49,422 nt of DNA from an uncultured Clostridia bacterium (lineage in GTDB: Bacteria; Bacillota; Clostridia; Oscillospirales; Acutalibacteraceae), in assembly GCA_947628665.1 (NCBI GenBank), contig CANRAU010000014.1, positions 1-49,422 on the forward strand. Reading direction: 5' to 3'. Below are positions 17,210 to 25,894 of this stretch, piece after piece. Both the position numbers and the translations under genes were made by a program. Each line of letters starts with the position of its first letter. The stretch's first letter is position 1. Below the pieces are notes generated by a model. That model had not been told where the DNA came from. It saw nothing but the letters and a program-made list of their open reading frames with translations, and ran no database searches.

Positions 17210-19279
17210 TTATTCTTCTTTTTGCGCGGCGCGCTCTGCAATGACTTTGTCGGCGACCTCACGCGGTGCTTGCTCATATCGTGCGAATGCAAAACGGTAA
17301 GAGCCTCTGCCTGCGGTCACCGAACGCAGTACGGTCGAGAAATCGCCCATTTCCGCCATAGGCACCTCCGCCACAAGCTCCTGCATTTTGGGTTCGTCCG
17401 CAGGCCCCATGCCCAGCACTCTGCCGCGGCGCTTGGTGACGTCGCCCATGATGTCGCCGAGGTTGTCGTCGGGCATCAAAGCCGTCAGCGTGCCGATGGG
17501 TTCCAAGATCGCCACGTCGGCCTTCGGCATGGCGTTTTTAAAGCAGATGGACGCCGCCGTTTTGAAAGCCATTTCCGACGAATCCACAGGGTGATAAGAG
17601 CCGTCGTACAGCGTCGCTTTCAAGCCCACCATGGGGTAATTCGCGGCAAAACCGCGCTCTACACATTCGCGAAGTCCCTTTTCCACGGCGGGGAAGTAGT
17701 TCTTCGGCACGCTACCGCCGACCACGGCGGTCTCAAAGACGAGATCGTCGCTGTCGCAGGGCTCAAACTTGATCCATACATCGCCGAACTGCCCATGGCC
17801 GCCCGACTGCTTTTTGTGCCGTCCCTGTGCCTCTACGGCCTTGCGGATCGTTTCGCGATAGGCGACCTTCGGGACTTCAAGCGTCACCGATACGCCGAAT
17901 TTGGTTTTGAGCTTGGAAACGATCACGTCCAAATGCTGTTCGCCTAAGCCTGAAAGCACCTGCTCGCGTGTTTCGGTGTTGTTGGTATAGCGAATGGTGG
18001 GGTCTTCCTCCATCAAACGCTGTAACCCTGCGGCGACCTTTTCCTCCTCGCCTTTCTTCGCGACCTTGACCGCCATGGAAAGGCACGGCTCGGGGAAATC
18101 CACATCCTTTAAGGTCAGGACATTCTTATTGTCGCAAAGCGTATCGCCCGTTTTCACGCCCGAGAGCTTCGTCAAAACGCCGATGTCGCCCGCAATGATC
18201 TGCTTGGTGTCCTCCTGCTTCGCGCCGCGAACGGTGACGATCTTGCCGATTTTTTCATTTTCACCCGTGCGTGGATTGTACGCGACGCTGTCGGGTGCGA
18301 GTTTTCCCGAAATGACCTTGAAGAAGGACATTTTACCGACGAAGGGGTCGGCGACCGTTTTGAAGCAGATCGCCGCAAGCGGTGCGCTCTCATTGCAGGG
18401 CAGATCGCCCGTTTCGCCGTTTTCATATTCGACCTTTTCCCCCGCATGGTTCTGCGCGTCGGGGGCAGACCCCGCAAGGCCGTCTAACAGCTGATCGATC
18501 GCCGCCGCCGTAAGCCCCGCGACCGCATAAACGGGATAGATCGAACCGTCCGCCACGCCGATGCGCATCCCTTTGAGAATTTCTTCTTTGGTAAAGGTCT
18601 CACCCTCAAAGAATTTTTCCATGAGCGCGTCGTCCGTGGAGGCGACCGTCTCCATAAATGCGTCGGTCATGTCGGCAATGGCGGGGTCGCTCGGCATATC
18701 GACCTTTTGCGCTTTGCCGTCCTTGTATGCATACGCCGTACCCGTGATGAGGTTGACATAGCATTTGACGAGATTCCCCTCCATATGGGGGATAACGGTC
18801 GGGCAGAGCTTGTTGCCGTAAACCTCTTTGAGCGCGTCAAAGGTCTTGTAAAAGCTTCTGTGGTCGGAGTCGGTTTTGGTAATGGCAAAAAACTTCGCCG
18901 CGCCACGTTTTTCCGCCGCCTTGAAAGCCTTTTGCGTGCCGACGTCCACGCCCGAGCCTGCGGAAGTGACGATCAGCACCGCGTCCGCCGCGCGCACTGC
19001 CTCCGCAGAACCCCCTTCAAAGTCAAAAAGACCGGGGGCGTCGAGCAGATTGATTTTCGTATCGTTCCATTCGATTGCCGCCATAGCGGAGGAAACCGAA
19101 GATTTGCGGCGTTTCTCTTCCGCGTCAAAGTCGAGAACCGTGTTGCCGTCCGCCACGCGCCCGAGCCTGTCGGAAGCGCCCGAAATATACAGCATTGCTT
19201 CGCAAAGCGTCGTTTTCCCCTTACCGCCGTGTCCGGCGACCGCAATATTGCGTATGTGATCTGCGCTGTAAGCTTTCAT
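17210..19279 (-). CDS. Elongation factor G-like GTPase (EF-G paralogue)
   Basis: A translational GTPase of 689 residues with the five-domain EF-G plan. The P-loop AGHGGKGKTTL (15-25) is intact. The G3 motif reads DAPGLFDF where canonical EF-G has DTPGHVDF, so the GTPase-activating histidine is a leucine; G4 reads TKTD rather than NKxD. These changes characterise the EF-G2-like branch rather than FusA proper. Domain IV retains KQSGGHGQFGDV and domain V RRGRVLGM. ATG 19279 has AGGAGG 9 nt upstream. A separate fusA in the str operon is expected elsewhere. The role may be a non-canonical ribosome function; the branch has no settled activity. Confidence 0.9.
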   Translation of the reverse strand: MKAYSADHIRNIAVAGHGGKGKTTLCEAMLYISGASDRLGRVADGNTVLDFDAEEKRRKSSVSSAMAAIEWNDTKINLLDAPGLFDFEGGSAEAVRAADAVLIVTSAGSGVDVGTQKAFKAAEKRGAAKFFAITKTDSDHRSFYKTFDALKEVYGNKLCPTVIPHMEGNLVKCYVNLITGTAYAYKDGKAQKVDMPSDPAIADMTDAFMETVASTDDALMEKFFEGETFTKEEILKGMRIGVADGSIYPVYAVAGLTAAAIDQLLDGLAGSAPDAQNHAGEKVEYENGETGDLPCNESAPLAAICFKTVADPFVGKMSFFKVISGKLAPDSVAYNPRTGENEKIGKIVTVRGAKQEDTKQIIAGDIGVLTKLSGVKTGDTLCDNKNVLTLKDVDFPEPCLSMAVKVAKKGEEEKVAAGLQRLMEEDPTIRYTNNTETREQVLSGLGEQHLDVIVSKLKTKFGVSVTLEVPKVAYRETIRKAVEAQGRHKKQSGGHGQFGDVWIKFEPCDSDDLVFETAVVGGSVPKNYFPAVEKGLRECVERGFAANYPMVGLKATLYDGSYHPVDSSEMAFKTAASICFKNAMPKADVAILEPIGTLTALMPDDNLGDIMGDVTKRRGRVLGMGPADEPKMQELVAEVPMAEMGDFSTVLRSVTAGRGSYRFAFARYEQAPREVADKVIAERAAQKEE

Positions 19280-19466
19280 AATATGTATCCTCCTAAAGTA
19301 AATTCCTGCTATATCGGGAAAATCCCGCATTTTTCAGTCAGTATATCATAAAGCATAGCATATCTGCCCAAAAATAGCAATATTATTTTTAAGATTTTAG
19401 GAATGTTTCCAATTTTTCAAAGGCCGTTTTGCACGCCAAAAATTTTGCCGTTTTTTTCCTGCCGCC

Positions 19467-19495
19467 TTGCTTTTTAGCGCCGTAAAACGTATAAT
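19467..19495 (+). promoter_or_regulatory. Promoter of murL-murD2
   Basis: TTGCTT (19467-19472), 17-nt spacer, TATAAT (19490-19495), 45 nt before the murL ATG. The rest of 19280-19540 contains the divergent leader of the EF-G-like gene and no other feature. Confidence 0.7.
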
Positions 19496-19540
19496 ACTAT
19501 ATACGGAATAGGATACCGCAGAAACCTTTGGAGGGAACGT

Positions 19541-20920
19541 ATGCCGCAAGCTGATTACGAACGTCTGCGAAAGACATACCCGCGCTTTTGCTATGAGCGC
19601 TATACCATAGAGAAGACCGAGAGCCATATCCGTCTGACTTTTTATTTTCATGTAGACGGCTTGGGGGCGTTTACACCGTCCACGGTCATCGACACCACGC
19701 ATTTTCACATCCTGAACGCGCCGGATTCCCCCATGGCGCAGGCAATCGCTTTTAACCTCGGCATGGTGGAGCTCATCAGCTATTGGAAAGCCGCCTGCCC
19801 GCCGAGGGTCGAGGTCGCGTGCGGATATTTGAGCGAAGCGGATATCCTTTGGTGGAAGCGGCTGTATTTTCGGGGGCTTTCCGAATTTTTCTACATCAAC
19901 GGCATTGCCGCGACCGAAACGGATTTTATGGAGATCGTTTGTACCGTACCGCCGTCTGCGCGCCCGACGGATCGCTTTATCGAGAGCGGGATGCATTTAA
20001 TTCCCGTCGGCGGCGGCAAGGACAGCTGCGTGACCGCGAGCCTTTTGCGCGGGGAGGGCGAAAAAAATTGCTTTTTCACGGTGAACGACCAGCCCGCGCG
20101 CACCGAAACCGTGCTTGCGGCGGGGTACAGCGAGCGCACGATTTTGCGCACCCATCGCACGATAGATAAAAATTTACTACGGTGCAATCAAGAGGGGTTC
20201 TTAAACGGACACACGCCGTTTTCGGCGGTCGTGGCGTTTTTGTCGTACTACTGCGCGTACCTCATCGGCGCGACGGATGTCGTGCTGTCCAACGAATCCA
20301 GCGCGAACGAATCCAACATCGCGGGGACTCAGATCAATCACCAATATTCCAAATCCTATGCGTTTGAATGCGATTTTGCCGCGTACACCGCGCGCAACCT
20401 CCTGCCCGAAATTCGGTATTTCAGCCTTTTGCGGCCGTTTTCGGAATTGCAGATCGCAAAGCAATTTGCCGCGCTGCCGCAGTTCCACACCGTTTTTCGC
20501 TCCTGCAATCGCGGCAGCAAGCAAAATATCTGGTGCGCCAAATGCGCCAAATGCCTGTTTGTGTTTTCCATTCTTTCGCCGTTCATGGCGTATGACCGCC
20601 TGTGCGCGATCTTCGGGGCGGATATGCTCGACGACAAGGAGCTGCTTGCCGATTTTGACGGGCTTTGCGGTTTTGCGAAAGTCAAGCCCTTTGAATGCGT
20701 CGGCACGGTCGAGGAGATCACCTTCGCTTTGCGCCAAACGGCGGCGCGTTTTTTGCAAGAGGGCAGAACGTTGCCCGTGCTTCTGCGGCATTTCTGTGAA
20801 TGCGACCGCGCGGACGGCATGGACGATCTTTTGCGCGCCTATAATCCGCAGCACAACGTACCCGAACAGTTTTTGCCTGCGGTAAAGGAGATGTACGCCT
20901 ATGTATCCGAAAATCGCTGA
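19541..20920 (+). CDS. murL: UDP-MurNAc-L-Ala-L-Glu epimerase MurL
   Basis: In Xanthomonas, MurL inverts the terminal L-Glu of UDP-MurNAc-L-Ala-L-Glu to D-Glu in an ATP-dependent reaction, replacing glutamate racemase supply. This 459-residue protein has the ATP-pyrophosphatase PP-loop VGGGKDS (156-162), DVVLSNESSANESN, and a cysteine-rich NIWCAKCAKCLF block seen in the family. ATG 19541 follows TTGGAGGG. Its end overlaps the MurD gene by 20 bp, the genetic linkage expected if that MurD is the L-Glu-adding MurD2. Without the partner one would call it only a PP-loop protein; with the partner the assignment is strong. Confidence 0.87.
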   Translation: MPQADYERLRKTYPRFCYERYTIEKTESHIRLTFYFHVDGLGAFTPSTVIDTTHFHILNAPDSPMAQAIAFNLGMVELISYWKAACPPRVEVACGYLSEADILWWKRLYFRGLSEFFYINGIAATETDFMEIVCTVPPSARPTDRFIESGMHLIPVGGGKDSCVTASLLRGEGEKNCFFTVNDQPARTETVLAAGYSERTILRTHRTIDKNLLRCNQEGFLNGHTPFSAVVAFLSYYCAYLIGATDVVLSNESSANESNIAGTQINHQYSKSYAFECDFAAYTARNLLPEIRYFSLLRPFSELQIAKQFAALPQFHTVFRSCNRGSKQNIWCAKCAKCLFVFSILSPFMAYDRLCAIFGADMLDDKELLADFDGLCGFAKVKPFECVGTVEEITFALRQTAARFLQEGRTLPVLLRHFCECDRADGMDDLLRAYNPQHNVPEQFLPAVKEMYAYVSENR

Positions 20921-22202
20921 ATATCTTCGCGAAAAGTCCGTCCTGCTCGTCAGCTTCGGGCGTGAGGGGCAGTCGTCCTACCGCTATATCCGTCGATATT
21001 TTCCCGAAAAGCCGTTGACCGTCGCGGACAAAAACCCCGTCTCTCTCGACGACCCGTTTGTCACTTTGATCGAGGGCGAATCGTATCTCGATACGGTCAA
21101 TGCGTTTGACGTGGTACTCAAAAGCCCCGGAATTTCTTTTAAAACCGTGGACATCGACCCGCATACCGAGGTCACCTGTCAAACCGATTTGTTTTTGCGC
21201 TTTGCAGACTGCCGAAAGATCGGCATTTCGGGTTCTAAGGGCAAAACGACCACTTCAACGCTTTGCTATCGGTTCTTAAAGGCGGCGGGCAAGGACTGCC
21301 GTCTCATCGGCAATGTGGGTGTACCCGTGTTTGAGGTGCTCGACGATCTGCGCCCCAACACGGTCTGTGTGATCGAAATGTCCTCGCACCAGCTGGAATT
21401 CACACGCTGTTCGCCGGAAGTCGCGGTGCTGACCAATTTGTATGAGGAACATTTGGAGCATTATCGGGGCGGATTCGCGGGCTATGCGGCGGCGAAATCG
21501 CATATCGCGCTGTACCAAAAGCCGACCGATCTGCTGATTTACAACGCCGATCAGGGCTTGGAGGTCTTCCCGCATCTTTCGGACACCCCGTCGCAGAAAT
21601 GTGGCGTTTCTGCGGACGACGCACTGCCGTTTCCCGTGGATAATGAACATTTGGCGGGCGTTCACAATCGGCAGGATATTTTATTTGCCCGCGCCGCGAC
21701 AAGGCGTTTCGGCGTTACGGACGCGGACTGCGCGCAGGTCGTGCGAAGCTTTGCGGGCATCGAGCATCGCATGGAAAAGGTCGGTACGTATCGGGAAATT
21801 ACCTTTTATAACGACTGTATCGCCACGATCCCGCACGCGGTGATGTGCGCGGTGGATGCGCTTAAAAAGGTGGATACGCTCATCATCGGCGGTATGGATC
21901 GCGGGCTGGATTACAGCGGCTTTGTTGCCGAACTGCAAAACAGCACGGTGCGCAATATCATCGGCCTGCCCGACACGGGGCATGCCATTGCAGCGGCTTT
22001 GCAGGAAAAAAATGACGATAAAAATATCTTTGCCGCCGCCGATTTGGAGGAAGCGGTGCGCCTTGCCTATGCGCATACCGAGGCGGGTAAAATCTGTCTG
22101 CTCTCGCCCGCCGCGCCGAGCTATAACGTCTACAAGAGCTTTGAGGAAAAGGGCAGACACTACAAATCCCTCGTGCGGCAGTACGGAGAAAGCACGGAGT
22201 AG
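20901..22202 (+). CDS. murD2: UDP-MurNAc-L-alanine--L-glutamate ligase MurD2
   Basis: An ATP-dependent Mur ligase, 433 residues, cytosolic. Motifs: KSPGI (74-78), ATP loop SGSKGKTTT (110-117), EMSSHQLE, the NLYEEHLEHY metal/lysine region, IEHRME and YNDCIATIP (instead of the NDSKATN of ordinary MurD), and GGMDRGLDY. The altered NDCIATIP block and the overlap with murL point to MurD2, which adds L-glutamate rather than D-glutamate before MurL epimerises it. Ordinary MurD would be found in the dcw cluster, which is absent here. AAAGGAG lies in the end of murL ahead of the ATG, giving translational coupling. Confidence 0.85.
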   Translation: MYPKIAEYLREKSVLLVSFGREGQSSYRYIRRYFPEKPLTVADKNPVSLDDPFVTLIEGESYLDTVNAFDVVLKSPGISFKTVDIDPHTEVTCQTDLFLRFADCRKIGISGSKGKTTTSTLCYRFLKAAGKDCRLIGNVGVPVFEVLDDLRPNTVCVIEMSSHQLEFTRCSPEVAVLTNLYEEHLEHYRGGFAGYAAAKSHIALYQKPTDLLIYNADQGLEVFPHLSDTPSQKCGVSADDALPFPVDNEHLAGVHNRQDILFARAATRRFGVTDADCAQVVRSFAGIEHRMEKVGTYREITFYNDCIATIPHAVMCAVDALKKVDTLIIGGMDRGLDYSGFVAELQNSTVRNIIGLPDTGHAIAAALQEKNDDKNIFAAADLEEAVRLAYAHTEAGKICLLSPAAPSYNVYKSFEEKGRHYKSLVRQYGESTE

Positions 22203-22243
22203 ACAAAAATTAGCTAAAAATGCAAATAGACAAAAAATAACTA
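22200..22243. repeat. Two direct copies of a TAGACAAAAA motif
   Basis: TAGACAAAAATTAGCTA (22200-22216) and TAGACAAAAAATAACTA (22227-22243) are near-identical direct repeats overlapping the murD2 stop codon. A third copy, TAGACAAAAATTAACTA, is at 3135-3151 in another intergenic region. Purpose unknown. Confidence 0.6.
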
Positions 22244-22322
22244 AACCGCAAAAGCACCGACCGAGGGGCATGAGAGAATGCGGGTTGCTACGCATTGCCA
22301 CAAGGCAACAGCAAGAGTTTTT

Positions 22323-22560
22323 CGCCCGCCTTTTTCTAAAAAGGCGGTGAGGTGTCGGAGCAAAGCTCTGACTCGCAGCCCGCAGGCTGCGAAATCCCAA
22401 AGCGTCAGCGGGATCAGGAAGGGCGACAAAACAGTCCGGTGGACTGTTTTGTCGCGGGAATTCTCGCCTGCCGGCTCGGTCGGCGCTTCTGCCTTCGGCA
22501 GAGGTGTCCACTGGACACCCGCGCCCCTGCAAGGGGTTTCCCGATGTGCCGCGTAGCGGC
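22323..22560. repeat. Array of short perfect hairpins (modular intergenic repeat)
   Basis: About 240 bp contains at least eight perfect or near-perfect palindromes: 22326-22347 (CCGCCTTTTT stem), 22354-22372, 22374-22391 (CGCAGCC/GGCTGCG), 22423-22455 (a 15-bp stem with a 3-nt loop), 22488-22502 (TCTGCC/GGCAGA), 22503-22519 (GGTGTCC/GGACACC), 22524-22536 and 22548-22560 (GCCGC/GCGGC). Most loops are 3-4 nt. The first module and the CTCGCAGCCCGCA segment recur at the window end, so this is a dispersed, composite repeat. No gene is seen in 22203-22717; the bases after 22560 are unremarkable. Confidence 0.85.
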
Positions 22561-22717
22561 GCATTTGGCAAGAATGGCCATTTTTGCATTACGATATATT
22601 TTTTCAAGCATTTCCCCATATGCATTCTGCCCCTTATCATAGGGAGGAAAAAGCGAAATGCCGTATAGTATATTACCCCGCCGACCGATTTGGCGGAGGG
22701 AGACGTCGGCAACAAAC

Positions 22718-23623
22718 CTATAATATCGTCGCCAAAACCAGCATTTCCTCGATTTGCGCGTACAGCGCGTCGAAGCTTTGTTGGGTTTGCATGGCTTCAA
22801 AAGCGTTTGGGGTGATCTCATAGACGGGCTTGTCAAATTCCCCCGCAAACCATTCGGCAAAACAGCCGTGGCGGGCGTCCGCAGGCGAATCGGCAAGTTT
22901 GTATCCGCCTGCGGCCGCCAAAATTTTCGCCGCCATCGGCGCGTCATGCTTTTCGGTGGGCGCGTCGGGCGCGGCCCAATGCACATAGCCGCCCGTACCC
23001 GAAAGCACAACGGCGTGCCGAAAGGTCTCCCGAACGCATAGCCGCACGAGCGCGGCCGTTTCCGCTTCACTTTCCGCCACAGGGCCTGCGTAGGCGCATG
23101 GCGACGGCTGCGGCAGGCTTCCCTGCGCCGCGTCTTTCGGCAAAATTGGCATATGGGCATACGCGAAATTGTGCGTGACATGCACACCCCGCGCGTTCGC
23201 GCACCAGTTGGCATAGCTTTTGCCTGCGGCGCGGCCGACCAACCCCGCGTAGCAGCCTGCACCGAGCGCGCCGAACTGCCGAATTTCATACGCGTCGGGA
23301 TTCAGGCAGGGAATGACGGTCACGCGCCGTTCGCGTAAGGTGTTGCGAATTTTGACCGCACGAAGCGTTTTGTCGCGCTGTTCGCTTCGGCAAAGCCGCT
23401 CCAAAAAGCGGTACAGGATCAGCGGCGCGGCGGCGTCCTGTGCGCTAAGCCCCCCGACCAGCAATACATTCTCAGCACCCGCGCCGACCGTATACGCAAA
23501 AATCCCTCGCTTTGCCCAGCTTCTGCCAAGCACATAAAGCCCCATGCCGGGGTATGTATTTTGCAGACGCTCTGTGATCTGCTTTGCCTGTGTATAGAAA
23601 AAAGGTGCGCACGAAACCGCCAT
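22718..23623 (-). CDS. M14 zinc-carboxypeptidase-like protein lacking metal ligands
   Basis: A 301-residue protein with an M14/MpaA-like fold: NVLLVGGLSAQDAAA, then NPDAYE, SYANWCANARGVHVTHNF, and a late YEITP. In active M14 enzymes the first block reads GxHxxE and supplies two zinc ligands; here the positions are S60 and D63. The third ligand, normally LHS, reads LSGTGG. All three metal ligands are therefore missing and the protein is probably a binding or scaffold pseudoenzyme. ATG 23623 is chosen because AGAGG lies 6 nt upstream. No signal peptide. It is divergent from the nudF unit. Confidence 0.75.
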   Translation of the reverse strand: MAVSCAPFFYTQAKQITERLQNTYPGMGLYVLGRSWAKRGIFAYTVGAGAENVLLVGGLSAQDAAAPLILYRFLERLCRSEQRDKTLRAVKIRNTLRERRVTVIPCLNPDAYEIRQFGALGAGCYAGLVGRAAGKSYANWCANARGVHVTHNFAYAHMPILPKDAAQGSLPQPSPCAYAGPVAESEAETAALVRLCVRETFRHAVVLSGTGGYVHWAAPDAPTEKHDAPMAAKILAAAGGYKLADSPADARHGCFAEWFAGEFDKPVYEITPNAFEAMQTQQSFDALYAQIEEMLVLATIL

Positions 23624-23706
23624 TTTCATCCTCTGCTTTCTTGTCAAAAATTCGGGACGACAGATTGTCCCATGTTCATATGTATGCAAAGGAGCGTTTC
23701 TTTAGT

Positions 23707-24255
23707 ATGGATCTGACCGAAAAACCCATCGCGCAGGAATATATCTACAAAGGCCGCATCGTCAACCTGCGGGTGGACGATGCGCGATTGCCGGACGGCG
23801 GTACGGCAAAACGCGAGGTAATCGAGCATCCGGGCGGCGTGTGCATCGCCGCGCTGACCGACAAAGAGGAGCTTTTGTTTGTCGAACAGTTCCGTTATCC
23901 GTACAGTGAAGTCGTGCTGGAGCTGCCTGCGGGCAAATTGGAGTACGGCGAAGACCCGTTTGCGGCGGGCAAGCGGGAGCTGCGCGAGGAAACGGGCGCG
24001 ACCGCGCGGCATTATACCGACCTCGGCAAGCTCTATCCCACCCCGGGCTATTGCGGCGAGGTCATCCATATGTATATGGCGACGGGGCTTTCCATGGGCG
24101 CGCAGGACTTGGACGACGACGAATTCTTAGAGGTGCGGCACATCCCGCTCGAGGAAGCCTACAGGATGGTCATGCGCAACGAAATTCGCGACAGCAAAAC
24201 GCAGGTCGGCATTTGCAAGGCGTATTATCACATCAAAGGCGGGGTGAACGCATGA
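23707..24255 (+). CDS. nudF: ADP-ribose pyrophosphatase-like Nudix hydrolase
   Basis: Hydrolyses ADP-ribose or related nucleoside diphosphates; 182 residues. The Nudix box is complete (G-x5-E-x7-REL-x-EE-x-G, starting at GKLEYGED), and the upstream FVEQFRYP and downstream PTPGYCGE match the ADP-ribose pyrophosphatase subgroup. ATG 23707 follows AAAGGAG at a long 12-nt spacing; upstream in-frame ATGs lie inside or before that site. The stop overlaps the maf start (ATGA), so nudF-maf-patatin form one translationally coupled unit of house-cleaning and lipid functions. Confidence 0.9.
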   Translation: MDLTEKPIAQEYIYKGRIVNLRVDDARLPDGGTAKREVIEHPGGVCIAALTDKEELLFVEQFRYPYSEVVLELPAGKLEYGEDPFAAGKRELREETGATARHYTDLGKLYPTPGYCGEVIHMYMATGLSMGAQDLDDDEFLEVRHIPLEEAYRMVMRNEIRDSKTQVGICKAYYHIKGGVNA

Positions 24256-24839
24256 AGCTGATCCTTGCTTCCAATTCGCCGCGCCGCGCGGAAATTTTGA
24301 CGCAGGGCGGCTTTTCCTTCCAAAAACGGGTCGCCGATACCGAAGAACGCCTGCCGCCGGGGCTGTCGCCCGCCGAAGCGGTCGAGCGTTTGGCTGTGCA
24401 AAAGGGCATGGCCGTTCCCCGAAACGCGGATGAAGTCATCCTTGCGGCGGATACCGTGGTGGCGTTGGATGGGCAGATTTTGGGGAAGCCGCGAGACAGC
24501 GCGCACGCCGCCGAAATGCTGCGTCTGCTTTCGGGGCGTCGGCACAGCGTATTTACGGGCGTATACATCACGAACGGCGAAAAAACCGTGTTGTTTCACG
24601 AAAAGACCGCCGTATGCTTTTTCCCGCTGACCGATGAAGAGATCGCGGCGTATGTGCAAACGGGCGAGCCGATGGATAAAGCGGGCGCTTACGGCATCCA
24701 GGGACGCGGCGCGCTGTTCGTGGAAAAGATCGACGGCGATTATTGCAACGTCGTCGGGCTGCCGCTGGCGCGAACGGCAAGATATTTGCGGGATATGCTC
24801 GGAGAAAACGGCAAATCACAAAGAGGTGTACAGATATGA
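24252..24839 (+). CDS. maf: Maf family nucleotide pyrophosphatase
   Basis: House-cleaning pyrophosphatase for dTTP/UTP and modified nucleotides, 195 residues, linked in Firmicutes to septum control. It shows the N-terminal ILASNSPRRAEIL, ADTVVALDGQILGKP, HSVFTG and the C-terminal KAGAYGIQGRGALFVEKIDGD split here as two conserved blocks. The ATG overlaps the nudF stop by 4 bp and the stop overlaps the next ATG by 4 bp. A much longer open frame upstream overlaps nudF and was rejected as the start. Confidence 0.95.
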   Translation: MKLILASNSPRRAEILTQGGFSFQKRVADTEERLPPGLSPAEAVERLAVQKGMAVPRNADEVILAADTVVALDGQILGKPRDSAHAAEMLRLLSGRRHSVFTGVYITNGEKTVLFHEKTAVCFFPLTDEEIAAYVQTGEPMDKAGAYGIQGRGALFVEKIDGDYCNVVGLPLARTARYLRDMLGENGKSQRGVQI

Positions 24840-25693
24840 AAACAGGTTTGGTATTGGAAGGCGGCGGTATGCGCGGGATATACACCGTGGGCGTGCTGGA
24901 CGTGCTCTTGGACGAGGCGATCGGATTTGATTATGTGATCGGCGTGTCGGCGGGCGCGGGCAACGCGGCTTCCTTTCTCTCGGGGCAGCGGGGACGCGGT
25001 TATCGCGTGAATACCGGTTATGTGCATGACAAACGCTACATCGGCTTAGACCCGATCCTGCACCAAAAATCCATGTTCGGGCTGGATTTTATTTACGATA
25101 CGATCCCGCAGGAGCTTGATCCCTTTGATTACGACGCGTTCCATGCGAATGCCAGTGAATTCATCACCGTGGTGACCGACGCCGAAAGCGGGGAAGCGGT
25201 ATATTTCGACAAAAGCAACATTGTCGGCAAGGATTTTACGATCCTCAAAGCCTCTGCGTCGATCCCGATGTTTTCTCCGCCCGTCCAGTACAAAGACAAG
25301 CTGTATTTCGACGGCGGTGTGGCGGATTCCATCCCCGTGGAGCGCGCTTTGGCGGACGGTTGTGACCGATTGGTGATCGTGCTGACGCGCAAACGTGGGT
25401 ATGTAAAACAGCCGGAGCGGCTGCGCCTCGCCTATACCCGCAATTTAAAGGCGTATCCGCATATAGCCGCCGCGCTTGACCGCCGCCACATCGGGTACAA
25501 TGCGTCGCTGGAACGCTGCTACGAACTCGAGAAAGAGGGAAAGGCGGTCGTGATCGCGCCCGAATATGCGCTGCCGGTGGACAAATTCGGCACGGACAGC
25601 GAAAAATTAGAGCGTTGTTATATGGAGGGCGTTCGGGATTGCAGACACGTCCTGCCCGAGATCGACGCGCTGCTGAGCGCCGATGAAAAATAG
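24836..25693 (+). CDS. Patatin-like phospholipase
   Basis: A Ser-Asp dyad acyl hydrolase, 285 residues. The oxyanion loop EGGGMRG (8-14), nucleophile elbow GVSAG with S38, and the dyad aspartate in YFDGGVADS are all visible, so it should be active on lipids or lysophospholipids. The C-terminal 90 residues match the extra helical domain of the YjjU-type bacterial group. Cytosolic, no signal peptide. AGAGGTG precedes the ATG, which overlaps the maf stop. A terminator follows. Confidence 0.9.
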   Translation: MKTGLVLEGGGMRGIYTVGVLDVLLDEAIGFDYVIGVSAGAGNAASFLSGQRGRGYRVNTGYVHDKRYIGLDPILHQKSMFGLDFIYDTIPQELDPFDYDAFHANASEFITVVTDAESGEAVYFDKSNIVGKDFTILKASASIPMFSPPVQYKDKLYFDGGVADSIPVERALADGCDRLVIVLTRKRGYVKQPERLRLAYTRNLKAYPHIAAALDRRHIGYNASLERCYELEKEGKAVVIAPEYALPVDKFGTDSEKLERCYMEGVRDCRHVLPEIDALLSADEK

Positions 25694-25703
25694 AATAATA
25701 CAC

Positions 25704-25746
25704 AAAATATGGGAACATATTTTAGGTATGCTCCCATATTTTTTGT
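25704..25746 (+). terminator. Terminator of nudF-maf-patatin unit
   Basis: AAAATATGGGA pairs with TCCCATATTTT, with additional CATA/TATG pairing, and ends in a T run. Confidence 0.9.
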
Positions 25747-25763
25747 AAATTCCTGTAAACGCC

Positions 25764-25791
25764 TTGCAAATCGGGTCGTTTGTGGTAAAAT
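25764..25791 (+). promoter_or_regulatory. Probable promoter of the DUF3048 lipoprotein gene
   Basis: TTGCAA (25764-25769), 16-nt spacer, TAAAAT (25786-25791). The roughly 100-nt leader includes a weak hairpin (GCCGTT and AACGGC arms, about 25808-25850). Confidence 0.5.
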
Positions 25792-25894
25792 AAATGCATA
25801 ACAAAATGCCGTTTCGTCCTCTCTACGGTCAAAAGGGACAAGAACGGCGCAGGACAGTATTTTGTGCAATGCACAAGGAAGTTAGGAGAAAGAT

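Noticed and set aside
22323-22560. CRISPR array
   Set aside because: The palindromes differ from one another and there are no equal-length spacers or cas genes.
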